DNA of 64,000 nt from SPGG2 sp964194625 (GCA_964194625.1 CAXMNC010000202.1:1-64000), one strand, 5' to 3'. Positions 18,521 to 27,973 are shown, counted from the stretch's first letter. Made by a program: numbers and translations. Notes: generated from the letters alone by a model not told the origin.

Positions 18521-20038
18521 TCAATGCTCACCGCCCGCTTTGAAGTTAAACTGGGCGCCAGATCGAATGCCTGACGGCCAACGCGCGGTGATGGTCTTCA
18601 GTTTGGTAAAGAACTTCACGCCCTCGGGGCCGTGCACGTAAAGATCGCCAAACAACGAGCGTTTCCAACCGCCAAAACTATGATAAGCAACCGGCACTGG
18701 GATCGGTACATTGACGCCCACCATACCGCTTTGCACTGCACTGGAGAAATGACGGGCACAATCACCATCGCGTGTAAACACAGCAGCACCATTACCAAGT
18801 TCATGGGCATTGACAAGCCCTAAGGCCTCGTCATAGTTTTCAGCACGCACAATGCTGAGCACAGGACCGAAGATTTCCTCGTTGTAGATGCGCATGTCGG
18901 CACGCACTTTGTCGAACAAGCAACCACCCAGGAACGAACCGTTCTCGTAACCCTTGGGCTTTACATCGCGTCCATCAACAACGAGTTCGGCGCCCTCAGC
19001 GACACCAACTTCGACATAATTCTTAACCTTTTCGTAATGTTGTGGCGTCACAAGTGGTCCCATCTCGGCCTCGGGATCGGTGTAGGGGCCAATCTTGAGG
19101 CCCTCGACGCGTGGTTTAAGTCGTTCTACGAGTTCGTCGGCCGTACGTTCGCCGACGGGCACCACTACTGAGATCGCCATGCAACGTTCGCCGGCAGAGC
19201 CATAGGCGGCGCCCATGATGGCATCGACCGCCTGATCCATATCCGCATCTGGCATAACCACCATATGATTCTTGGCGCCACACAGTGCCTGCACTCGCTT
19301 TCCGTGTGCGCAACCGGTGGTATAAACGTATTCACCGATACCAACCGAACCGACAAAGCTTATAGAGGCAATGCCTGGATCGGTCAGCAAGGTATCCACC
19401 GCTTCCTTGTCACCATTGACAACATTTAACACGCCTTCAGGAAGCCCCGCTTCTGTCATTAGCTCGGCCAACTTTAGGGTAACCGACGGGTCTTTCTCCG
19501 ATGGCTTTAATACAAAGGTGTTACCGCAAGCGAGCGCAATCGGAAACATCCACATCGGTACCATGGCGGGGAAATTGAATGGCGTAATGCCGCCACATAC
19601 ACCCAGCGGTTGACGAACGGAGTAGCTGTCCACGCCCCGTGATACCCCTTCATTGAACTCGCCTTTCAACATCTGCGGAATGCCACAAGCAAACTCAACA
19701 ACTTCGACGCCACGCGTCACAGAGCCCTTGGCATCCGCCAAAGTTTTACCATGCTCAGATGACAACAGTTCGGCAAGCTCGTCTGTGCGTTGTTTCACCA
19801 AGTCACGAAATCGAAACAGTATTTGCACACGCTGCGCTGGCGGCGTTGCTGCCCATGCCGGAAACGCCTTTGCCGCGGTCGCAATCACCTGACGAACCTC
19901 ATCGGCACTGGCGAATGGCACCTTGGTTGTGATCTCACCCGTCGCCGGGTTGTAGATATCGCCGAAGCGACCGCTGGTACCCTCTATCTTCTGCCCGCCG
20001 ATATAATGGTGCAGCGTATTTGTTACTTTGACGTCCAT
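18521..20038 (-). CDS. mmsA: CoA-acylating methylmalonate-/malonate-semialdehyde dehydrogenase
   Basis: Converts methylmalonate semialdehyde to propionyl-CoA or malonate semialdehyde to acetyl-CoA with NAD and CoA. 505 aa; aldehyde dehydrogenase fold with the nucleophile Cys 286 in GSAGERCMAISVV. The usual general-base Glu is absent (ALCGAKNHMVVMPDAD), the hallmark of this CoA-dependent subfamily. The ATG at 20036-20038 is preferred over the longer frame to 20131, because GGAGGTGAGG lies just upstream and the N-terminus then fits the family. Downstream of the omega-aminotransferase on the same strand, it would take malonate semialdehyde made from beta-alanine to acetyl-CoA. Confidence 0.93.
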   Translation of the reverse strand: MDVKVTNTLHHYIGGQKIEGTSGRFGDIYNPATGEITTKVPFASADEVRQVIATAAKAFPAWAATPPAQRVQILFRFRDLVKQRTDELAELLSSEHGKTLADAKGSVTRGVEVVEFACGIPQMLKGEFNEGVSRGVDSYSVRQPLGVCGGITPFNFPAMVPMWMFPIALACGNTFVLKPSEKDPSVTLKLAELMTEAGLPEGVLNVVNGDKEAVDTLLTDPGIASISFVGSVGIGEYVYTTGCAHGKRVQALCGAKNHMVVMPDADMDQAVDAIMGAAYGSAGERCMAISVVVPVGERTADELVERLKPRVEGLKIGPYTDPEAEMGPLVTPQHYEKVKNYVEVGVAEGAELVVDGRDVKPKGYENGSFLGGCLFDKVRADMRIYNEEIFGPVLSIVRAENYDEALGLVNAHELGNGAAVFTRDGDCARHFSSAVQSGMVGVNVPIPVPVAYHSFGGWKRSLFGDLYVHGPEGVKFFTKLKTITARWPSGIRSGAQFNFKAGGEH

Positions 20039-20052
20039 AACCTCACCTCCGC

Positions 20053-20068
20053 GCGGCACTCTTGCCGC
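20053..20068 (-). promoter_or_regulatory. hairpin just upstream of the mmsA ribosome-binding site
   Basis: GCGGCA-CTCT-TGCCGC, a 6-bp stem with a 4-nt loop immediately 5' of the mmsA Shine-Dalgarno. An almost identical element, GCGGCAC-TC-GTGCCGC, occurs at 39203-39218 in an unrelated gap on the same strand. It may be a small dispersed palindrome or an mRNA-stabilising stem. Confidence 0.4.
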
Positions 20069-20279
20069 TGCCTGCGCACGCGTTGTACCGTTCTCACGGG
20101 ACAAGATACAGCGCGTCGACGTATCGAGCAAACCAACAGTTTGCTCGATACCGTGCTACCGATGCCAAATGATGTCCGACGAATGCTGGCCCTACGTCGT
20201 CCCCCATGGGCCAACTCCCCTTATCGCCAGTACCGCCTACTCCTTGTCTCCTGTAAACTCAGTCGCGGCGCCTTATCAG

Positions 20280-21629
20280 TTACGACGAGTGCGCTTTTCT
20301 TATGTCTGCGGTCTGGGCCGGGTAAGTCTTCAATACATCCCTCAGAATGGCGCACATTTCATCGATATGCGCTTTTTCCGCAATCAACGGTGGCGCCAAA
20401 ATGCCGGCGTCACCGGTCATCTTGATATGCATGCCAGCCTCGAAAAGACGTTTTTGCACTTCGTAACCACGCACGCCGGGCGTGCCCGCGGGCGCAACGT
20501 CGAAGCCTGCAATCAGTCCATAGCCGCGAATGTCGGTTATCACTGGCAAGTCGCTCAAGGCAAATACGGCCTCTAGAAAATACTCGGACATGTCGGCCGC
20601 ACGCTCGAATAGCCCTTCCTTCTCGTAGATGTCGAGCACGGCGAGGCCGGCCGCACAAGCGGCCGGATGCGCCGAGTACGTATAGCCATGGAATAACTCG
20701 ATGGCCTCCGCCGGCGCCGGACCACAAATGGTATCGTAGATATCCTTGCTTACGGCGACTGCACCCATAGGCTGGGCACCATTGGTCAATGCCTTGGCCA
20801 TGGTCATCATATCCGGGGTTACGCCAAAGCTTTGTGCAGCGAATGCCTTGCCCGTACGCCCAAAACCACAGATGACCTCGTCAAACACCAGCAGAATCCC
20901 GTGTGCGTCACAGATCTCTCGCAAGCGTTCGAGATAGCCCTTTGGCGGCACGAGAATCCCGGTCGAGCCGGCAATCGGCTCTACAAAGCAGGCGGCAATC
21001 GTATCCGCCCCATAGAGTCCCACCATCCGCTGCAGGTCTTCAGCGAGCTCGGCACCACTTTCTGGCTGTCCTTTCGTGAAGCGGTTTTCCGGTAGCCATG
21101 TATGGCGTAAGTGCGCGACACCGGTGAGTCCTACCCCAAAGGCTTCGCGGTTCTTCACCAGACCACTCAAGGAAGTACCGCCAATGTTCACGCCGTGATA
21201 GGCGCGCTCGCGCGATATAAAGCGCATGCGCTGTCCCTGGCCCCGGGCCCGGTGGTAGGCGAGCGCGATCTTTAGCGCTGTATCGACGGCCTCGGAACCA
21301 GAATTAGTGAAAAAGACATAGTCCAAATCACCAGGGGTGAGCGCCGCCACTCTTTGCGCCAACTCGAAAGCTAAAGGATGGGCACTCTGGAAGGGGGCAC
21401 AGTAATCCAACTCCATCAGTTGCTTGCCGACGGCATCGGCGACTTCACGGCGACCATGTCCAGCTGCCACACAAAAGAGCCCCGACGAACCGTCTAGAAT
21501 GCGCTTCCCCTCGTGGCTCGTGTAGTACATACCCTCGCCGCTGACGAAAATCCGTGGATTCGCCTTAAAGTCGCGATTGGCGGTAAAGGGCATCCAGTAA
21601 TGTTCAAGTTTCTCGCTAGAAATGTTCAT
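20280..21629 (-). CDS. omega-amino acid:pyruvate aminotransferase (taurine, hypotaurine or beta-alanine)
   Basis: PLP-dependent class III aminotransferase, 449 aa. The N-terminal HYWMPFTANRDFKANPR block is typical of omega-amino-acid:pyruvate transaminases. PLP contacts are NSGSEAVDTALK, Asp 250 in LLVFDEVICGFGR and the Schiff-base Lys 279 in MTMAKALTNG. Pyruvate would be the acceptor and alanine the product. Context (MocR regulator, alanine dehydrogenase, Xsc, Pta) points to taurine or hypotaurine; mmsA downstream points to beta-alanine. The enzyme may serve both, since Paracoccus-type hypotaurine transaminases belong to this group. The start ATG is 21627-21629, 107 nt from the divergent regulator start. 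Confidence 0.88.
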   Translation of the reverse strand: MNISSEKLEHYWMPFTANRDFKANPRIFVSGEGMYYTSHEGKRILDGSSGLFCVAAGHGRREVADAVGKQLMELDYCAPFQSAHPLAFELAQRVAALTPGDLDYVFFTNSGSEAVDTALKIALAYHRARGQGQRMRFISRERAYHGVNIGGTSLSGLVKNREAFGVGLTGVAHLRHTWLPENRFTKGQPESGAELAEDLQRMVGLYGADTIAACFVEPIAGSTGILVPPKGYLERLREICDAHGILLVFDEVICGFGRTGKAFAAQSFGVTPDMMTMAKALTNGAQPMGAVAVSKDIYDTICGPAPAEAIELFHGYTYSAHPAACAAGLAVLDIYEKEGLFERAADMSEYFLEAVFALSDLPVITDIRGYGLIAGFDVAPAGTPGVRGYEVQKRLFEAGMHIKMTGDAGILAPPLIAEKAHIDEMCAILRDVLKTYPAQTADIRKAHSS

Positions 21630-21648
21630 TTCGGTCTTCCTCAGATAT

Positions 21649-21679
21649 CTATTGTTGACCCGCGCCGGGGTTACAATAG
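21649..21679. promoter_or_regulatory. palindromic operator-like element between aminotransferase and MocR regulator
   Basis: An interrupted dyad: CTATTGT (21649-21655), ACCC (21658-21661), a 6-nt centre, GGGT (21668-21671), then ACAATAG (21673-21679). The outer and inner arms are each perfectly complementary, with one nucleotide of asymmetry between them. The outer arms resemble -10 hexamers facing both ways (TACAAT on +). It sits 20 nt from the aminotransferase start and 58 nt from the regulator start, an ideal place for autoregulation. Confidence 0.6.
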
Positions 21680-21695
21680 ACTCGTTCCCCCATGG

Positions 21696-21732
21696 CCGAG
21701 TAGAGCCAGTTCCGAGACTCGGATTAGACCAG
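21696..21732 (-). promoter_or_regulatory. direct repeat, possible MocR/TauR binding site
   Basis: Read on the minus strand, CTGGTCTAATCCGAG (complement of 21718-21732) is followed by CTGGCTCTACTCGG (complement of 21696-21709), about 23 nt apart. TauR of Rhodobacter is known to bind direct repeats of CTGGACYTAA type, and the first copy is similar to that. Assignment to the adjacent regulator is inference. Confidence 0.4.
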
Positions 21733-21736
21733 CTCC

Positions 21737-23203
21737 ATGCGTGACCAACTGCTGCATCTGTCGCCCGACAGCAACGCCAGTCTACAAGCCCAGATTCGCG
21801 AGTTACTGGTCTCAGCCATCCTAGATGGCCATATTCCTAGCGGTAGCGCGCTGCCCTCGTGTCGCAAACTGGCGGTGCAATTGGGGGTGGCACGAAACAC
21901 GGTTGTTCTTGCCTATCAACAGCTTGTCGATGAGGGTTATTTGATCTCACGCGAGCGTAGTGGTTATTACGTTGACAAAGACATTCTCGCGGGGCGAGTG
22001 GCGCACACCCCGCGTGCACAGATGCATACCGCTACTGCACCCGATTGGTCAGCTCGGTTAAAGATGAGGCCCTCGAGTCAGCGAAACATCGTCAAACCCC
22101 ACGACTGGCAGCGATACACCTATGCGTTCATCTACGGCCAACTGGACCCGGTGTTGTTCCCGATTTCCGACTGGCGCGAATGTGCGCGCGAGGCGTTGAG
22201 TGTGGTGGCGATCCGCGACTGGGCACGTGATCGCATCGACATTGATGATTCACTGTTGATCGAACAAATACATACGCGCCTTTTGCCTCGACGCGGGGTG
22301 TGGGCGTCGCCCGATGAGATTCTCATCACGGTAGGCGCTCAACACGCCCTTTATCTATTGGCCACACTGTTGGTCACGAGTGGGAGTACGGTCGGCATCG
22401 AAGACCCCGGTTACCCGGATGCGCGCAATATCTTCGCTGTCAAGACATCGCGAATGGTAGGACTACCGGTTGATGAGGCCGGCCTGATCGTAAACAAGAA
22501 TCTCGACCAATGTGACTACATCTATGTCACCCCAAGCCATCAGTCCCCCACCACCGTGACGCAGTCGCTACAGCGTCGCCAATTACTTCTCCGTCACGCG
22601 GTAGACCGAGATTTTGTCGTTATCGAAGATGACTACGAGTGTGAAACTAACTTTGTTGGTGATCCGACGCCGGCGTTGAAGAGTCTTGATGAAAACAACC
22701 GTGTCATCTATGTCGGCAGCGTCTCCAAGACCTTGGCGCCCGGGCTACGTCTCGGTTATATGGTCGCACCGCCTGAACTTATACGAGAAGCGCGCGCGCT
22801 TCGTCGACTGATGTTGCGCCACCCGCCGGCCAACAATCAGCGTGCGGTGGCGTTATTCCTGGCCCGAGGACATCATGATTCACTCGTACGCCGCTTGAGC
22901 CACGCATACAGAGACCGATGGCAAGTCATGGGAGGGGCGCTTGCCCGCTATTTGCCAGACTCCACGCGGGTCCCAACATTCGGCGGTACCTCGTACTGGA
23001 TCAGAGGCCCAGCTGAATTGAACGCGGATCATCTACAACAACAAGCGCTGGCCCACGGCATCCTCATCGAACCTGGACAGGTCCATTTCATGTCGGACAA
23101 TCCGCCCGTAAACTACTTTCGCCTTGGTTTTTCTTCGATACCGGCCGATCGCATCGAGCCCGGTATACGCAAGCTCTCGAACTTGATCCACCAGCTGATA
23201 TAA
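21737..23203 (+). CDS. MocR/TauR-type transcriptional regulator (GntR HTH + aminotransferase domain)
   Basis: 488 aa. An N-terminal winged helix of about 70 residues (HIPSGSALPSCRKLAVQLGV, ARNTVVLAYQQLVDEGY) is fused by a linker to a class I aminotransferase-like domain. The PLP lysine is kept in YVGSVSKTLAPGLRLGYM (Lys 331), so PLP binding is likely. Regulators of this build control taurine (TauR), GABA (GabR) and vitamin B6 genes. Divergent from the omega-aminotransferase and upstream of ald and xsc, it most likely activates taurine/hypotaurine/beta-alanine catabolism. The inducer cannot be read from sequence. Confidence 0.9.
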   Translation: MRDQLLHLSPDSNASLQAQIRELLVSAILDGHIPSGSALPSCRKLAVQLGVARNTVVLAYQQLVDEGYLISRERSGYYVDKDILAGRVAHTPRAQMHTATAPDWSARLKMRPSSQRNIVKPHDWQRYTYAFIYGQLDPVLFPISDWRECAREALSVVAIRDWARDRIDIDDSLLIEQIHTRLLPRRGVWASPDEILITVGAQHALYLLATLLVTSGSTVGIEDPGYPDARNIFAVKTSRMVGLPVDEAGLIVNKNLDQCDYIYVTPSHQSPTTVTQSLQRRQLLLRHAVDRDFVVIEDDYECETNFVGDPTPALKSLDENNRVIYVGSVSKTLAPGLRLGYMVAPPELIREARALRRLMLRHPPANNQRAVALFLARGHHDSLVRRLSHAYRDRWQVMGGALARYLPDSTRVPTFGGTSYWIRGPAELNADHLQQQALAHGILIEPGQVHFMSDNPPVNYFRLGFSSIPADRIEPGIRKLSNLIHQLI

Positions 23204-23354
23204 GAGCGAGCGCTCATCGAACGGAACCAGCATGGGCGTCTTGGCGCTGCCCTAGCCTGGCATAGACGAAATATCACTACTGGTACTATACGCTCCGCCA
23301 AGCGGATCCTAGATTAGTCGGTTAAAAATCAGACGTGTCCCTAGGAGAGCCCAG

Positions 23355-24473
23355 ATGTTAATCGGCGTACCCAAAGAGATAAAAGTGCACGAGTATCGCG
23401 TGGGCCTGGTACCGAGCAGCGTGCTCGAGGTGGTTGCTCATGGTCATAGTGTAATCGTCGAGACTGCGGCCGGCGCCGGAATTGGCGTTAGCGATGCCGA
23501 CTACGAGGCGGCCGGCGCTATCATCACGGTGAGGGCCGAGGAAGTTTTCCAAAAAGCGGAGATGATCGTTAAGGTCAAAGAGCCACTGGCCGAAGAACGG
23601 GCGCGTCTGCGAGATGGGCAGGTGCTGTTCACCTATCTGCACCTCGCGCCGGACCCAGATCAAACGGAGGATCTCGTAAAAAGTGGTGCCACTTGTATTG
23701 CCTACGAGACGGTGACCTCGCCGCACGGCGGGCTGCCGTTGCTGGCGCCGATGTCCGAAGTCGCTGGCCGCATGTCTATCCAGGCGGGTGCCTACTGCCT
23801 TGAAAAGGCCCACGGTGGCCTGGGCGTACTACTTGGCGGTGTGCCAGGCGTGGATCCAGCCAAGGTGGTGGTTTTGGGTGGCGGCGTTGTCGGCACCCAC
23901 GCCATTCATATTGCGCTGGGTATGGGTGCCGATGTTTGGGTTCTCGACCGTTCGATGGATGCCTTACGGGCCTTGTGGCGCCAATTCGGCCGACCGCTAA
24001 ATACCGTGTACTCCACCCGCGCCGCGGTCGCGCGTCACGTACTCGGGGCTGACCTCGTAATCGGTGGTGTCCTCATAGCAGGGGCAGAAACGCCGAAGTT
24101 GGTGACGGCAGAAATGGTCAAGCAGATGAAACCCGGCGCAGTCGTTGTTGACGTCGCCATTGACCAGGGAGGTTGCTTCGAGACGTCTCGTCCCACCACC
24201 CATGCCGAGCCGACTTACGCCGTCGACGAGGTAATTCACTATTGTGTTGCCAATATGCCGGGTGGTGTACCACGCACATCCACCTTCGCCCTAAACAACG
24301 TCACGCTACCGCACGTACTTGCTTTGGCGGACAAAGGATATAAGAAGGCCTTTCAGGATGATCCACATCTGCTAGCCGGGCTCAATGTACACAAGGGCGA
24401 CGTTACCTACGAACAAGTAGCGAATGCGCTGGGGTATCCCTATCGTGACCCGTTAGACGCGTTAGCTGCCTAA
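23355..24473 (+). CDS. ald: alanine dehydrogenase
   Basis: NAD-dependent oxidative deamination of L-alanine to pyruvate and ammonium. 372 aa, typical length. The N-terminal MLIGVPKEIKVHEYRVGL, the substrate-site KVKEPL and the Rossmann motif VLGGGVVGTHAIHIALGMGA are clear. Start ATG 23355 with AGGAG 8 nt upstream. Followed after 57 nt by xsc. In taurine and hypotaurine dissimilation Ald regenerates the pyruvate used as amino acceptor by the transaminase, releasing the nitrogen as ammonium; gene order here fits that role. Confidence 0.95.
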   Translation: MLIGVPKEIKVHEYRVGLVPSSVLEVVAHGHSVIVETAAGAGIGVSDADYEAAGAIITVRAEEVFQKAEMIVKVKEPLAEERARLRDGQVLFTYLHLAPDPDQTEDLVKSGATCIAYETVTSPHGGLPLLAPMSEVAGRMSIQAGAYCLEKAHGGLGVLLGGVPGVDPAKVVVLGGGVVGTHAIHIALGMGADVWVLDRSMDALRALWRQFGRPLNTVYSTRAAVARHVLGADLVIGGVLIAGAETPKLVTAEMVKQMKPGAVVVDVAIDQGGCFETSRPTTHAEPTYAVDEVIHYCVANMPGGVPRTSTFALNNVTLPHVLALADKGYKKAFQDDPHLLAGLNVHKGDVTYEQVANALGYPYRDPLDALAA

Positions 24474-24530
24474 CACAGCAGCTATCTCGTACGCAAATAA
24501 TTGTCAATTCGATTTTGTTGAGGAAAAATT

Positions 24531-26285
24531 ATGGCACGCATGACACCAAGCGAAGCGTTTGTTGAAACGCTAGTGGCCCACGGCGTTACCAATATGTTCG
24601 GTATCGTCGGATCGGCCTATATGGATGCGCTTGATGTTTTCCCGGCCGCGGGCATCCGCTTTATCCCCACCGTGCATGAGCAGGGAGCGGCCCACATGGC
24701 GGACGGTTATGCCCGCGTTAGCGGTCGACATGGCGTATGCATAGGTCAGAACGGACCAGGCATCACCAACTTCGTCACCGCCATCGCCGCTGCGTATTGG
24801 GCCCACACACCGGTGGTAGCGATTACGCCGGAAACGGGCTCCACCACTATAGGGCTAGGCGGATTCCAGGAGACCAATCAACTTCCTATTTTTTCGCCTA
24901 TCACCAAGTATCAAGGACATGTCACTGGGCCTGGCCGCTTGGCCGAGTTTACGGCGCGTTGTTTCGATATGGCGATGGCCGAACGCGGACCGACGCAGCT
25001 AAATATCCCGCGCGATTTCTTTTACGGAGATATCGACGTAGATATCCCGCAACCTCAGCGGCTTGAACTAGGCGCCGGTGGCGCGCAGAGCCTAGACGAA
25101 GCGGCGCAGCTTCTGGCAAGTGCCAAGTTTCCGGTTATCGTTTCTGGTGGTGGCGTCATCATGGCCGGTGGCGTAGACCAATGCGTGGCGCTGGCCGACT
25201 ATCTAGGTGCCCCAGTGGTCAACAGTTATCTGCATAACGATTCTTTCCCGGCCAATCATCCGCTTTGGTGTGGGCCGCTCGGATATCAGGGTTCGAAAGC
25301 GGGCATGAAACTGATTCAACAAGCCGATGTGGTGTTGGCGTTGGGCACACGCTTAGGGCCCTTCGGCACCCTGCCCCAGCACGGCCTCGATTATTGGCCA
25401 AAGAATGCCAAGATCGTTCAGGTCGATTCTGATCACAAAATGCTGGGCCTGGTGAAGCAAATTTCGGTTGGGGTCTGTGGTGACGCCAAGGCCGCCGCCG
25501 CGGCAATCCTCGACCGTTTACAGACCAAGAAGCTTGCCAGCGAAGACAACAAGCAAGAGCGACTGGCTGAAATCAAGCGTCAAAAAGAGGCTTGGGAATC
25601 TGAACTCGATGCTTGGACGGAAGAGGTCGATGAGTGGAGCCAGCGAGTGGCGAAGGAAGATGCCGGTCTACTTCATCCGCGACAAGTGCTGAGGGAGCTG
25701 GAAAAGGCCATGCCCAATGACGCTATGGTGTCTACCGATATCGGCAATATCTGTTCGGTGTCTAACAGTTACCTGCGATTCAATAAACCGAATAGCTTTT
25801 TCGCCGCAATGAGTTTTGGCAATTGTGGCTATGCGTTTCCGACAATTATCGGTACCAAGGTGGCGGCACCAGACCGGCCGGCCATCGCCTATGTCGGTGA
25901 CGGTGCCTGGGCCATGAGCATGGGTGAAATTCTCACTTGTGTGCGAGAAGAAATCCCAGTAACGCCAATCGTGTTTAACAATCGTCAGTGGGGCGCCGAA
26001 AAGAAGAATCAGGTGGACTTCTACGCCAGACGCTTCGAGGGTGTGAATCTCAAGAACCCAAGCTTCGCCGAGATTGCCATCGCCATGGGCGCTCAGGGAG
26101 TAACAGTGGAGAAGCTCGAAGAGGTTGGGCCCGCGTTACAGGAGGCTTGCGCAGATCAGAAGGCCGGCAAGACTACGATCGTCGAAGTAATGTGCACCCG
26201 TGAACTCGGTGATCCGTTCCGGCGCGATGCGTTGAAAAAACCAGTACGCTTACTCGACAAGTACAAGACCTACACGGTCAACTAA
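24531..26285 (+). CDS. xsc: sulfoacetaldehyde acetyltransferase
   Basis: ThDP-dependent desulfonation: sulfoacetaldehyde plus phosphate gives acetyl phosphate and sulfite. 584 aa, the usual Xsc length. The N-terminal PYR domain shows VHEQGAAHMADGYARVSG with the catalytic Glu, then GQNGPGITNFVTAIAAAYWA. The C-terminal PP domain has the Mg-ThDP motif from GDGAWAMS (about residue 456) to FNNRQWG. Xsc-specific blocks such as GFQETNQLPIFSPITKYQG separate it from acetolactate synthase. Shine-Dalgarno TGAGGAAA precedes ATG 24531. No sulfite dehydrogenase, sulfite exporter or taurine transporter gene is in the window. Confidence 0.95.
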   Translation: MARMTPSEAFVETLVAHGVTNMFGIVGSAYMDALDVFPAAGIRFIPTVHEQGAAHMADGYARVSGRHGVCIGQNGPGITNFVTAIAAAYWAHTPVVAITPETGSTTIGLGGFQETNQLPIFSPITKYQGHVTGPGRLAEFTARCFDMAMAERGPTQLNIPRDFFYGDIDVDIPQPQRLELGAGGAQSLDEAAQLLASAKFPVIVSGGGVIMAGGVDQCVALADYLGAPVVNSYLHNDSFPANHPLWCGPLGYQGSKAGMKLIQQADVVLALGTRLGPFGTLPQHGLDYWPKNAKIVQVDSDHKMLGLVKQISVGVCGDAKAAAAAILDRLQTKKLASEDNKQERLAEIKRQKEAWESELDAWTEEVDEWSQRVAKEDAGLLHPRQVLRELEKAMPNDAMVSTDIGNICSVSNSYLRFNKPNSFFAAMSFGNCGYAFPTIIGTKVAAPDRPAIAYVGDGAWAMSMGEILTCVREEIPVTPIVFNNRQWGAEKKNQVDFYARRFEGVNLKNPSFAEIAIAMGAQGVTVEKLEEVGPALQEACADQKAGKTTIVEVMCTRELGDPFRRDALKKPVRLLDKYKTYTVN

Positions 26286-26365
26286 GTCCCGCTGCCGGCT
26301 TATACTCGGTCGCAGTCACCCTGGCTGCGGTCGGGTTAGCGCCTTCTTGCTTGCTCATGATCCAA

Positions 26366-27973
26366 CTAATGAGCACGAACATCCTGCAAGATCATGTCCG
26401 CGGCCTTCTCCGCAATCATTACTACCGGCGCGTGTGTATTGCCCGAAACCAGTGTCGGCATAATCGAACAGTCGGCCACACGCAAGCCGCCCAATCCGTG
26501 AACACGTAATCTATCGTCGACAACCGCCGCCGGATCAAATCCCATTTTGCAGGTGCCGCTGGGGTGGAAAATCGTGACCCCGGTATTGCGTGCAAACTCA
26601 AGCAAGGCGTCATCCGATTGTGCGTCGTGGCCTGGCATATATTCGTTAACAACATAAGACTGCAGTGCTGGTGAGGCAGCGATGTTCCGCGCGACCTTGA
26701 GCCCCGTCACCACGATTTTGCGATCGATCTCCGCCGACAAATAATTTGGCTGCATGGCCGGCGCATCAAACGGATTGCGCGATTTAATCATCACCGTGCC
26801 ACGACTCTCCGGTCGCAGTTGAGACACGGACGATGTAAATCCTGAAAAATCATGCAATGGCGCCCCCGGCATGTCGGCAGAAAGCGCCGCGAAATGAAAT
26901 TGGATATCAGGGGTAGCAACATCAGGGTGTGTGCGCACGAACGCGCCTGCCTGATTAATGCCGATAGACAACGGACCGCGGCGGAATAATGCGTATTTCA
27001 GCCCCATCTTAAACTTACGAAATATGCTGCGCATATCGTCATTGGTGGTAATCGGCCTGGCACACCGGTGAATGACGCGTATTTGCAGGTGGTCCTGTAG
27101 ATTCTGACCCACACCAGGCAGATGGTGTAGGACTGAAATGTCGTGACCCTCTAGGAACTGCGCCTGACCGATTCCTGAAAGTTGCAAAATCTGAGGACTC
27201 TGGATGGCGCCGGCACAGAGTATTACTTCGCCATGCGCTTGTGCCCGGTGTTCGCGGCCGTGTTGGCGGTAGGTGATACCGGTCGCGCGCTTACCGTCGA
27301 AAAGAATCTGCGTCGCCAGTGCGTCTGTCTCAACTCGCAGATTCGGCCGTTTGTATGCCGGCCTCAGGTAACCAACCGCCGTGCTCGACCGCCGCCCACG
27401 CCATGTCGTCAATTGATAGTAACCGACGCCTTCTTGGGTTTGGCCGTTGAAGTCGTAGTTGCGTGGAATGCCGGCCTGTTCGGCCGCGGCAATAAATGCC
27501 TCGGCCAGTTCATGCGGTTCGCCAACGTCTGACACACCGAGTTCACCGTTGGCGCCGTGGAACTCATCGGCACCACGCTGATTGCGTTCACTCTTAATGA
27601 AATACGGCAATACATCCTGCCAACCCCAACCGAGATTTCCGAGCTGTCGCCATCGCTCATAGTCTTGCGGCTGACCACGGATAAAGATCAGGCCATTGAT
27701 TGCACTTGAGCCGCCGAGGACTTTGCCGCGCGGCCAGTAGACTTTGCGATTATTCATACCTGGATCTGGCTCGGTGTAGAAACACCAGTTGTATTTGGGA
27801 TTGAACATGGTCTTGCCATAACCAATGGGAATGTGAATCCACGGATACCTGTCGACGGGGCCTGCCTCGAGCAATAACACCCGGTGTTTACCGTTCGCAC
27901 TCAGACGATTGGCGAGCACACAACCAGCGGAGCCGGCACCAACAATGATGTAATCGAAATCAGTTGCGGTCAT
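26366..27973 (-). CDS. GMC-family FAD oxidoreductase (choline dehydrogenase-like)
   Basis: 535 aa. The FAD-binding N-terminus is DFDYIIVGAGSAGCVLANRL; GMC signature 1 is GKVLGGSSAINGLIFIRG and signature 2 is GAIQSPQILQLSGIG. The C-terminal active site has FHPSGTCKMG and GNTHAPVVMIAEKAADMI (His and Asn/His pair). Flavin-linked oxidation of a primary alcohol is expected. Similarity is to BetA/AlkJ-like enzymes, but choline as substrate is not established. It sits on the opposite strand between xsc and pta, converging on xsc, so it separates two steps of one pathway. Confidence 0.88.
   Translation of the reverse strand: MTATDFDYIIVGAGSAGCVLANRLSANGKHRVLLLEAGPVDRYPWIHIPIGYGKTMFNPKYNWCFYTEPDPGMNNRKVYWPRGKVLGGSSAINGLIFIRGQPQDYERWRQLGNLGWGWQDVLPYFIKSERNQRGADEFHGANGELGVSDVGEPHELAEAFIAAAEQAGIPRNYDFNGQTQEGVGYYQLTTWRGRRSSTAVGYLRPAYKRPNLRVETDALATQILFDGKRATGITYRQHGREHRAQAHGEVILCAGAIQSPQILQLSGIGQAQFLEGHDISVLHHLPGVGQNLQDHLQIRVIHRCARPITTNDDMRSIFRKFKMGLKYALFRRGPLSIGINQAGAFVRTHPDVATPDIQFHFAALSADMPGAPLHDFSGFTSSVSQLRPESRGTVMIKSRNPFDAPAMQPNYLSAEIDRKIVVTGLKVARNIAASPALQSYVVNEYMPGHDAQSDDALLEFARNTGVTIFHPSGTCKMGFDPAAVVDDRLRVHGLGGLRVADCSIMPTLVSGNTHAPVVMIAEKAADMILQDVRAH

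Noticed and set aside
19791..20425. Long plus-strand frame antisense to mmsA and the aminotransferase
   Set aside because: Shadow of two strongly supported genes; no domain resemblance.
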